Below are positions 13,077-18,132 of a stretch of DNA of 19,892 nucleotides, piece by piece. The number at the start of each line of letters is the position of its first letter. Position 1 is the first letter of the stretch. The stretch covers positions 1-19,892 of the forward strand of contig NZ_FR892784.1 of NCBI RefSeq assembly GCF_000434895.1, given 5' to 3'. The translations under genes were made by a program, and so were the position numbers. Origin of the DNA: Phascolarctobacterium succinatutens CAG:287 (GTDB lineage Bacteria; Bacillota; Negativicutes; Acidaminococcales; Acidaminococcaceae). The notes beneath the pieces were generated by a model. It did not search any database. It saw only the letters and a list, made by a program, of their open reading frames with translations, and was not told the origin of the DNA.

Positions 13077-13318
13077 GTTTGCACCTCTCTTGGTCGCGCT
13101 TTATGCGACCAACTGAGTAAAAAAATAGCATTAACATCATCGCCTTGAATATCAACGATGTCGATTATTTTGTCAACGTCCTTAACCAAAAGCCCTTCAC
13201 CGTTATGTTTCAGTTTCCTATACAAAGTTGAAGGACTAATGTTCATACGGCGAGCGATTCCGGGAATAGTTAATCCAGCTTCGCAAATTTTTCCTTTCAG
13301 TTTTTTCACATCTACCAT
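13073..13318 (-). CDS. Cro-like helix-turn-helix regulator
   Basis: An 81-residue DNA-binding protein starting at the ATG at 13318, with AAGGAG upstream; a longer in-frame form lacks a ribosome-binding site. Residues 14-38 (AGLTIPGIARRMNISPSTLY, then RKLK) form a helix-turn-helix of the kind found in small phage regulators. The rest (EGLLVKDVDKIIDIVDIQGD) resembles the dimerising tail of those proteins. It is transcribed away from the CI-like repressor gene, with a strong promoter (TTGACA, 17 bp, TAAACT) and palindromes of TCGCAT type in the shared region, the typical layout of a lysogeny switch. It is likely to bind the same operators as the repressor and to act early after entry or induction of the element. 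Confidence 0.75.
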   Translation of the reverse strand: MVDVKKLKGKICEAGLTIPGIARRMNISPSTLYRKLKHNGEGLLVKDVDKIIDIVDIQGDDVNAIFLLSWSHKARPREVQT

Positions 13319-13340
13319 AATAAAGCTCCTTTCTATACAT

Positions 13341-13354
13341 TCGCATATATGCGA
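13341..13354. promoter_or_regulatory. operator palindrome O1
   Basis: TCGCATATATGCGA is a perfect 14-bp palindrome in the leader of the Cro-like gene, about 10 bp downstream of its -10 box. It shares the half-site TCGCAT with O2. Confidence 0.65.
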
Positions 13355-13362
13355 TTTACTTA

Positions 13363-13391
13363 AGTTTATCACCTAAGCTTTATTGTGTCAA
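13363..13391 (-). promoter_or_regulatory. promoter of the Cro-like gene
   Basis: Read on the minus strand: a perfect TTGACA (13391-13386), a 17-bp spacer and TAAACT (13368-13363). Operators O1 and O2 flank it. Confidence 0.75.
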
Positions 13392-13399
13392 CTGAATTT

Positions 13400-13414
13400 T
13401 CGCATGAAATGCGA
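13400..13414. promoter_or_regulatory. operator palindrome O2
   Basis: TCGCATGAAATGCGA has the same TCGCAT half-sites as O1 with a 3-bp centre. It lies between the two divergent promoters, 9 bp upstream of the Cro-like -35 box. A further half-site ATGCG appears at 13429. Confidence 0.65.
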
Positions 13415-13440
13415 TTTATTTTCTTTTTATGCGTTTCTTG

Positions 13441-13468
13441 TTGCAGATTTGCAAATTTGTAGTATAAT
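13441..13468 (+). promoter_or_regulatory. promoter of the CI-like repressor gene
   Basis: TTGCAG (13441-13446), a 16-bp spacer and a perfect TATAAT (13463-13468), 20 nt before the ATG. An AGAGGTG ribosome-binding site lies between. Confidence 0.65.
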
Positions 13469-13487
13469 CTTCTTAGAGGTGATTTAC

Positions 13488-13838
13488 ATGAATATTGGTG
13501 AAAGAATAAAGGCTCGCCGTTTGGAATTAGGTTTGACTGCCGACCAGTTAGCTGAACGCGTTGGAAAAAATCGTGCAACTATATATAGATACGAAAACGG
13601 AGAAATTGAAAATATGCCGTTGTCTATTATGGCGCCACTTGCTAAAGCATTAGGAATAACTCCTGCTGAGTTATTTGGTAGGTCTTTAGGTGGTGATGTT
13701 AGTAGTTCTGAATTTGAGTTAATAAAAAAATATCGCCAGCTAAACGCCAGCGATAAATTAGAAATACGCAACATGATTGATTTTAAGCTTTTCCGGTATG
13801 CTCAATCTTCAGAAGAAGAAGAAAGCAATTGCGTATAA
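13488..13838 (+). CDS. CI-like helix-turn-helix (XRE) repressor
   Basis: A 116-residue protein starting at ATG 13488 with AGAGGTG upstream. Residues 1-65 form an XRE/Cro-CI DNA-binding domain (MNIGERIKARRLELGLTADQ, then RATIYRYENGEIENMP and LAKALGITPAELFG). The C-terminal 50 residues are helical (SSSEFELIKKYRQLNASDKL) and end in an acidic tail. There is no LexA/CI-type Ser-Lys peptidase domain, so the protein should not be inactivated by RecA-driven self-cleavage; another induction route would be needed. It is the likely maintenance repressor of the integrated element, acting at the TCGCAT palindromes and opposed by the divergent Cro-like protein. Confidence 0.85.
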   Translation: MNIGERIKARRLELGLTADQLAERVGKNRATIYRYENGEIENMPLSIMAPLAKALGITPAELFGRSLGGDVSSSEFELIKKYRQLNASDKLEIRNMIDFKLFRYAQSSEEEESNCV

Positions 13839-13889
13839 TTCATTGCGGGAGAAAGAAGTAAATGCAGCTGTTTGGAAAAGCCGGATAAC

Positions 13890-14021
13890 TGCAATGTGAG
13901 AAAAGTTCACATTGCAAATAAAACACAAAATGCCGCCAGCGCGGTGCTGACGGCAAAGAAGTAAAAATATCAATCACTATATATTGTGGTGTTAAGATGG
14001 GTAATTTTAGTATTTTAACAC
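13890..14021. repeat. cluster of three inverted repeats upstream of the abiF promoter
   Basis: (1) TGCAATGTGA/TCACATTGCA (13890-13899, 13907-13916), a perfect 10-bp stem with a 7-nt loop. (2) GCCGCCAGC/GCTGACGGC (13932-13954), a GC-rich hairpin that on the minus strand is followed by a T-rich stretch and could terminate transcription. (3) GTGTTAA/TTAACAC (13989-13995, 14015-14021), which ends 27 bp before the abiF -35 box. The 13839-14047 gap contains no gene with a ribosome-binding site. Confidence 0.55.
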
Positions 14022-14047
14022 AACGCTTCTGAAAAAGCAAGTTTTTG

Positions 14048-14075
14048 TTGACAAAATTAATTATTCTGCTATAAT
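14048..14075 (+). promoter_or_regulatory. strong promoter of the abiF leader RNA and operon
   Basis: Perfect TTGACA (14048-14053) and perfect TATAAT (14070-14075) with a 16-bp spacer, the strongest promoter match in the window. Transcription should start near 14082, directly before the structured RNA. Confidence 0.8.
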
Positions 14076-14081
14076 GATTAG

Positions 14082-14152
14082 TACAGCGATAGTGCAGAAC
14101 CTGAGGGCGATGCACGGAGGCTTGCTAATCTGCGGATTGGCAAGCCTTTTTT
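14082..14152 (+). ncRNA. abiF-associated leader RNA, probable RNA antitoxin
   Basis: A roughly 70-nt RNA is predicted between the strong promoter and an intrinsic terminator. It has two hairpins. The first pairs GTGCA (14092-14096) with TGCAC (14111-14115) around the loop GAACCTGAGGGCGA. The second pairs AGGCTTGC (14118-14125) with GCAAGCCT (14140-14147), extended by AATC/GATT around a TGCG tetraloop, and is followed by T6. A conserved structured RNA in this position (the abiF RNA motif) is known upstream of abiF genes and has been reported to act as the antitoxin for AbiF. Most transcripts would end here as the small RNA; read-through would give the abiF message, so the terminator sets the RNA-to-protein ratio. 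The match to the known motif is inferred from position and form, not from a covariance search. Confidence 0.7.
14118..14152 (+). terminator. leader terminator between the RNA and abiF
   Basis: An 8-bp GC-rich stem plus a 4-bp inner stem, followed by T6 (14147-14152), ending about 8 nt before the abiF ribosome-binding site AGGAGG (14161-14166). It is both the 3' end of the small RNA and an attenuator of the protein genes. Confidence 0.8.
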
Positions 14153-14172
14153 CGTTATATAGGAGGAATTTT

Positions 14173-15153
14173 ATGGATAAGCCATTCAAAACATATCGGC
14201 AGCAGTTGACCATTCTTAGAGCTCGTAACCTTGTTATTAAAGACGGCAGTAAAGCAATACAGATTTTAAAAAATGAAGGCTATTATAATATCATCAACGG
14301 TTATAAAGATATATTTCTCGATATGCCGCAAACCAAACAGTACGGTGACGACAGATATAAGGCAGGCACTACTTTCGAGCATATATATGCGCTTTATAAT
14401 TTTGACAGGAATATGCGAGCTATATTATTAAAGTACATTTTGAAAATGGAAACTTCGTTGAAAACGAAAGTAGCTTATTATTTCTCGCAGACGTATAAAC
14501 AAAACTTCAATTATCTTGATATAAATAATTTCGATAGTTCTAACCCACAGACCGCCACCAAACTTATAGCAGACTTATCTAGCGTAATAACGAAAAATAC
14601 AAAGAAGGGTGCGCTAGGCGAACAGTTTTATCATTATCTCGACAAACACAAAGAGCTGCCCTTGTGGGTGTTGGTTACAAAGATGACACTAGGCAATATT
14701 ATTCATTTTTATAATGGCATGACCATGCAGACTAAACTTTTAGTTATAAATGAGATTATAAGCACTTACGAAAAAACATATCGAGTAAAGCTGCTTTTAA
14801 CGCCGGAACAGGAAGAAAAATTCGTCTCTAATATGTTTGCTTTTATTAACATTTTTAGAAATGTTTGTGCTCATGAAGAGCGGCTGTATAGTATTACGGT
14901 AAAAAATAATAATAAAGTCCCTAATATAGCACTATTTCATAAAACACTGCCTAGTAACTTTTCATCGCATTTTATTGATTGTGTTATAATTTTAGGCTTA
15001 TTTTTGAGCAAGCGCGACTATGCTGCTATGGTTGGAGAATTTTCTGCTGAAATAGCATCTTTCGCTAAAAAATTGCCACAAAATATGTTTAATAGTGTTC
15101 TTATAAAAATGGGATTTTCTAAAAACTGGAAAGATGATTTCAAGCTAAACTAA
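14173..15153 (+). CDS. abiF: AbiF/AbiD family abortive-infection protein (Abi_2, HEPN)
   Basis: A 326-residue protein. The ATG at 14173 has AGGAGG 6 nt upstream; longer in-frame forms would run through the leader RNA and its terminator. The N-terminus KPFKTYRQQLTILRARNLVI and the block FEHIYALYNFDRNMRAILLK with KMETSLKTKVAYYFS (about residues 68-105) are typical of the Abi_2 family. Near the C-terminus, FRNVCAHEERLYS supplies the R-x4-H motif (Arg229, His234) of HEPN ribonucleases. AbiF-type proteins are toxic RNases controlled by an adjacent RNA and linked to abortive infection, and have been proposed as relatives of the ancestor of Cas13. The gene is A/T-rich and carried on a mobile element. 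It forms an operon with the exonuclease-like gene 20 bp downstream. Confidence 0.88.
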   Translation: MDKPFKTYRQQLTILRARNLVIKDGSKAIQILKNEGYYNIINGYKDIFLDMPQTKQYGDDRYKAGTTFEHIYALYNFDRNMRAILLKYILKMETSLKTKVAYYFSQTYKQNFNYLDINNFDSSNPQTATKLIADLSSVITKNTKKGALGEQFYHYLDKHKELPLWVLVTKMTLGNIIHFYNGMTMQTKLLVINEIISTYEKTYRVKLLLTPEQEEKFVSNMFAFINIFRNVCAHEERLYSITVKNNNKVPNIALFHKTLPSNFSSHFIDCVIILGLFLSKRDYAAMVGEFSAEIASFAKKLPQNMFNSVLIKMGFSKNWKDDFKLN

Positions 15154-15173
15154 GATATTAATAGGGGGATTTT

Positions 15174-16064
15174 ATGGAATATGTAGCTATTGATTTTCAG
15201 ACAGCAAACAGACTGCGCAGCAGCGCTTGCTCCATTGCTTTAGTATCAGTCAAAGATGGCAAGATAGTAGATACTTTTTACAGCCTTATCCGTCCGGATA
15301 TTCTGCATTTCGACAAAGAAAATATTGCCTTGCATGGTATCACCGAAGATATGGTTAAGGGTAAGCCGTATTTTTATGAGCTGTGGCCGTTGATTAAAGA
15401 AAAAATCAAGGGAAAAACATTAGTAGCGCATTATGCTAAGTTTGATATGGAGGTTCTGGCCGATACGCTGGAAAGCAACGATATACCGTTCCCCAGCTGC
15501 CAGGTGCTTTGTACCTGCGTGCTGTCGCAAGCAATGTTCCCGGAGATGCCTCATCATCGCCTGCAGGACGTTACCGAAAAAATAGGCTTTAACCTTGAGC
15601 AGCGTTTTAATGCTATGGCGCACGCCAGAGCCTGCGTTGCTATCATGGAATATGCCCTGCAAAAGAGCGGTGCAGAATTCTTGCAGGATATGGCGGATTT
15701 TTACGGTATTCATTTTGGTTATATCGGCAAGGATATTGTGACGGATTGTGAATTGAAGTACGGCCGCGCTCGCGCTTATGATGAAAACGCTTCCTTCGGC
15801 AAGAAAGCAGAGACTTACAACGATATGGATAATGCCACATATTTGAAATACTGGGGACCGTCTGTTGCTATTATGGTTATATTTAATTCCATAAATGCAG
15901 AATGGGCAAGGGCTATAGGCTCCATCGGAACGCTTGGGCTGTTTTATGCAACTTATTTACGATTCAAGGGAACGAAAAGGCCGTTTTGGTATGGCTTTGT
16001 TAATATTTTCTTCACGGCCGGCGTTTTGGGCTTCTTTGATGTAGGCCGCTCCCCGAAAAAGTAG
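15174..16064 (+). CDS. DEDDh exonuclease-like protein with degenerate active site, fused to membrane helices
   Basis: A 296-residue protein starting at ATG 15174 with AGGGGGA upstream. Residues 1-165 have the DnaQ/DEDDh exonuclease pattern, but the catalytic residues are altered. Motif I reads AIDFQTAN (Asp7 kept, the usual Glu is Gln9). Motif II reads LVAHYAKFDMEVL (Asp91 kept, the usual Asn before it is Tyr). Motif III reads QRFNAMAHARAC where the family has H-x-A-x2-D, so the His and Asp are Phe145 and His150. Two metal ligands and the general base are thus missing. After a linker, residues 225-288 hold two or three hydrophobic segments (SVAIMVIFNSI, IGTLGLFYATYL, GFVNIFFTAGVLGFF), placing it in the membrane. 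Its position right behind abiF suggests a shared role, perhaps nucleic-acid sensing or anchoring. That role is inference. Confidence 0.75.
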   Translation: MEYVAIDFQTANRLRSSACSIALVSVKDGKIVDTFYSLIRPDILHFDKENIALHGITEDMVKGKPYFYELWPLIKEKIKGKTLVAHYAKFDMEVLADTLESNDIPFPSCQVLCTCVLSQAMFPEMPHHRLQDVTEKIGFNLEQRFNAMAHARACVAIMEYALQKSGAEFLQDMADFYGIHFGYIGKDIVTDCELKYGRARAYDENASFGKKAETYNDMDNATYLKYWGPSVAIMVIFNSINAEWARAIGSIGTLGLFYATYLRFKGTKRPFWYGFVNIFFTAGVLGFFDVGRSPKK

Positions 16065-16201
16065 GGTGAAATATCCCGACGATTGCTAATTTCAATATTT
16101 TTGGACAGCGTAAAGAAGCGGTTTCTTCGTGCTCAGAAGCGCTAATGTCCCGGTAAATGCTATTGCTAAGATTTTGGGATGTAACGAAAGGAGGGTAAAG
16201 C

Positions 16202-17764
16202 GTGGTTAAATGTATGAAAAGCGTGGCCGAGCGTGCTGTTCCCGCCGTTATCTATGCGCGGTATTCCTCCAGTCACCAGCGCGAGGAAAGCATAGAAGGC
16301 CAGGTGCGTGAGTGCCGCGAATACGCCGAGCGCGAAGGCTACAGCGTGCTGCAGGTTTATGCAGACAGAGCCATTACCGGCCGCACGGATGAACGCCCGG
16401 AGTTTCAGCGGATGCTTGCCGATGTGTCTAAGGGCGTGTTTCAGGCTATCTTGATTTACAAATACGATAGGTTTTCCCGCAACAGGTATTCCTTCGCTGT
16501 TTGGGAGACTAAGCTGAAGAAGCATGGTGTTAAGGTTATATCAGCCAGGGAAAACGTGGCTGAGGGAGCAGCCGGCATTGTGCTGAAGAGCGTGCTGCAG
16601 GGTATGGCCGAATGGTACAGCGTCGACCTGTCCGAAAAGGTTACGCGTGGAATGAAGGAGAACGCTTTGAAAGCGAAGTGGACCTCCGGCACTGTTCCCT
16701 TCGGTTATACCAGGGACGCAGAGCAGCGCTTAATAGTAGATCCGGAGCGCGGCGAATATGTACGCCAGATTTTTGAAAAGGTTTTGGCCGGCGAGAAGTA
16801 TGTAGATATAGCCAGATGGCTGAACATGTTAGGCGTGCGTACCGCTAGGGGCGCAGCCTGGAATAAAAGCAGCTTTACTTGGATGCTGAAAAATGTTGTC
16901 TATACCGGTTTATTCCGGTGGAAGGACATAGAAATAAAAAACGCCGGACCGCCTATTGTCAGCAAGGAGCTGTTCGAGGCAGTGCAGCGTAAACTAAAAA
17001 CTTATGGAAGAAGGGGAATAAACGTGCAGAAGAGTGATAAATATTTACTTACTCCTAATATTATTTGTGGTGAATGCGGCGGACCGATGCATGGAATGAG
17101 CGGCAAGAGCAGAAGCGGTGAGCTTTATTATTATTATGCCTGCGCCAACAAAAGAGCAAAAAGAACCAGCTGCAGCATATCATCGCTGAACAGGGACGAG
17201 CTGGAGCAGGCCGTTTATAATTGTGCCCGTGAGGTACTTTTGCATGAGGAAAACATCAAGCTGATAGCAGAGCAGGCCGAAGCTGTTGCTGAAGCTCAGG
17301 TTGATAACGAGCTGGCCGAAATGAAGGCTGAGCGCTCCCGCGTTAAGAAGAGCATAGCCAACTACGCCGCCGCCATCGCCAACGGTGCCACCAGCGGAAC
17401 CATTATTGAGCTGATAAACGCCGCCGAAGCCAAGGCTGCCGCCCTGGATGAAGCTATAGCAGAGCGTGAGCTGGTAGCAGCACCGCCGAAGATTAGCAAA
17501 GAAGCTATAGAATACTTCCTGCGCAACATCGCCGCTGCTCCGGACGATAAAATGAAAGAAAAGGTCATCAGCACCATGGTTAACTCCGTTGTTGTCGAGC
17601 GCGTACCGGATGAAGGCACAAAAAAAGACAGTGACGAAAAATATTCCATCACTGTCAGATTTAATTTTACCGATACACCACAATTATCTGCGCTGCAGTC
17701 CTTCGATGTTCGCGAAAAGTCTAAAATGGTGACCTCGGCAGGACTCGAACCTGCGACCTTTTGA
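16202..17764 (+). CDS. large serine recombinase (integrase of the element)
   Basis: A 520-residue site-specific recombinase starting at GTG 16202 with AAAGGAGGG upstream. The resolvase domain begins VIYARYSSSHQREESIEGQV with the probable catalytic Ser22, and continues with ITGRTDERPEFQRML and YKYDRFSRNRYSFAVWE. The recombinase domain covers GTVPFGYTRD to KNVVYTGLFRW. A zinc ribbon (CGECGGPMHGMSG with a later C-x-C pair, about residues 285-325) and a long coiled coil (about 345-430) follow, as in phage and transposon integrases of this class. The last 11 residues (TSAGLEPATF and the preceding Val) are read from the tRNA-Arg gene, because the frame crosses the attachment core at 17723-17732. 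It should insert and, with a directionality factor, excise the element. No excisionase is recognised. Confidence 0.93.
   Translation: MVKCMKSVAERAVPAVIYARYSSSHQREESIEGQVRECREYAEREGYSVLQVYADRAITGRTDERPEFQRMLADVSKGVFQAILIYKYDRFSRNRYSFAVWETKLKKHGVKVISARENVAEGAAGIVLKSVLQGMAEWYSVDLSEKVTRGMKENALKAKWTSGTVPFGYTRDAEQRLIVDPERGEYVRQIFEKVLAGEKYVDIARWLNMLGVRTARGAAWNKSSFTWMLKNVVYTGLFRWKDIEIKNAGPPIVSKELFEAVQRKLKTYGRRGINVQKSDKYLLTPNIICGECGGPMHGMSGKSRSGELYYYYACANKRAKRTSCSISSLNRDELEQAVYNCAREVLLHEENIKLIAEQAEAVAEAQVDNELAEMKAERSRVKKSIANYAAAIANGATSGTIIELINAAEAKAAALDEAIAERELVAAPPKISKEAIEYFLRNIAAAPDDKMKEKVISTMVNSVVVERVPDEGTKKDSDEKYSITVRFNFTDTPQLSALQSFDVREKSKMVTSAGLEPATF
17723..17732 (+). repeat. right attachment-site core (attR)
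   Basis: AAAATGGTGA, identical to 11657-11666. It covers codons 508-510 of the recombinase gene and the last six bases of the tRNA-Arg gene including CCA. Confidence 0.6.
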
Positions 17765-17803
17765 TTCGTAGTCAAACGCTCTATCCAGCTGAGCTACGAG
17801 GCC
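17727..17803 (-). tRNA. tRNA-Arg (anticodon ACG)
   Basis: Read on the minus strand, a complete cloverleaf: acceptor GGCCTCG/CGAGGTC (one G-U), D arm GCTC/GAGC, anticodon arm TTTGA/TCAAA with loop CTACGAA (anticodon ACG, read as ICG for CGU/CGC/CGA), T arm with GCAGG/CCTGC and loop TTCGAGT, discriminator A and encoded CCA. It has its own promoter. No terminator follows it; instead the recombinase gene of the integrated element faces it and overlaps its 3' 38 bases. Confidence 0.95.
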
Positions 17804-17816
17804 AACAACAATATTT

Positions 17817-17845
17817 ATTTTAACTGCAAGAGGCTATTTTGTCAA
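17817..17845 (-). promoter_or_regulatory. promoter of tRNA-Arg(ACG)
   Basis: Read on the minus strand: perfect TTGACA (17845-17840), a 17-bp spacer and TAAAAT (17822-17817), 14 nt before the mature tRNA. Confidence 0.7.
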
Positions 17846-17865
17846 TACTTTTTTGTGAAAAAATC

Positions 17866-17894
17866 TTGACTGTTTTTTCCTGGCGGGATATAAT
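17866..17894 (+). promoter_or_regulatory. promoter of the symporter transcript
   Basis: TTGACT (17866-17871), a 17-bp spacer and a perfect TATAAT (17889-17894). Transcription from about 17901 gives a leader of roughly 230 nt before the symporter start. Confidence 0.7.
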
Positions 17895-17900
17895 TTAGCT

Positions 17901-18132
17901 AATATATATGTGGCTGCTTTGCAAGGAAGCATCAGGAGGCGTATATTTGGTCTGCATTGGGATGCTTGCCGGTATGGGCGATGGGGAATTGTAATGACAG
18001 CACAAATGGTTTTTGTATTATATGTTGTTGAAGTCTGCACGATTAGGTCTGATGTGAGGCAGTATAGGGATACTGCCAGCAATGACGTTGTATTTCTTTA
18101 GCAGGCATGTATAATTTAAAGGAGGATTTTTT
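17901..18132 (+). promoter_or_regulatory. long structured leader of the symporter gene
   Basis: Two inverted repeats are clear: AAGCATC/GATGCTT (17927-17933, 17961-17967), which holds an internal AGGAGG in its loop, and the strong hairpin GGCAGTAT-AGGG-ATACTGCC (18058-18077), which has no T-tract. Two short reading frames fill the leader: 17908-17993 (ATG, 28 codons) or a TTG start inside it after the internal AGGAGG, and 17994-18101 (35 codons) joined by TAATG. The symporter follows with AAAGGAGG at 18118-18125. The leader could be a riboswitch or peptide-controlled region. No known class is recognised. Confidence 0.45.

Larger units (their letters stand above)
11657..17732 (+). mobile_element. 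integrated island of about 6.07 kb at the 3' end of tRNA-Arg(ACG)
   Basis: The element is bounded by AAAATGGTGA at 11657-11666 and 17723-17732, includes a large serine recombinase at its right end, and ends at a tRNA gene. The right repeat contains the last bases of the tRNA (ACCA plus two acceptor bases, on the minus strand). Just outside the left repeat is a minus-strand terminator with no other owner, at the correct distance to have served the tRNA. Inside are a divergent CI/Cro-type control region, an AbiF gene with its leader RNA, and several very small genes, all more A/T-rich than the flanking PTS genes. No replication, packaging or transfer genes are seen. Exact boundaries depend on where the recombinase cuts within the 10-bp core. 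Confidence 0.75.

Noticed and set aside
14074..14172. Upstream extension of the AbiF reading frame by 33 codons
   Set aside because: The extension starts at the -10 box and reads through the leader RNA and its terminator. The ATG at 14173 has a proper AGGAGG site.
14173..15153. Cas13-like CRISPR effector
   Set aside because: Only one clear R-x4-H motif, 326 residues, and no repeat array in the window; the Abi_2 signature and leader RNA fit AbiF instead.
16082..16201. Possible remnant of a helix-turn-helix or excisionase gene before the recombinase (reads NVPVNAIAKILGCNERR in one frame)
   Set aside because: The open stretch is only about 30 codons after a stop, without a start or ribosome-binding site of its own; too little to call a gene or a pseudogene.
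17362..17775. A 137-codon minus-strand frame beginning in the tRNA and running opposite the recombinase
   Set aside because: It starts inside the tRNA gene (MTTNQKVAGSSPAEV is a familiar tRNA-derived sequence) and continues antisense to the recombinase coding region.
17910..18101. A 63-codon frame in the symporter leader
   Set aside because: A GTG start with no ribosome-binding site and a random-looking first half; only the shorter frame from 17994 is mentioned, as part of the leader.
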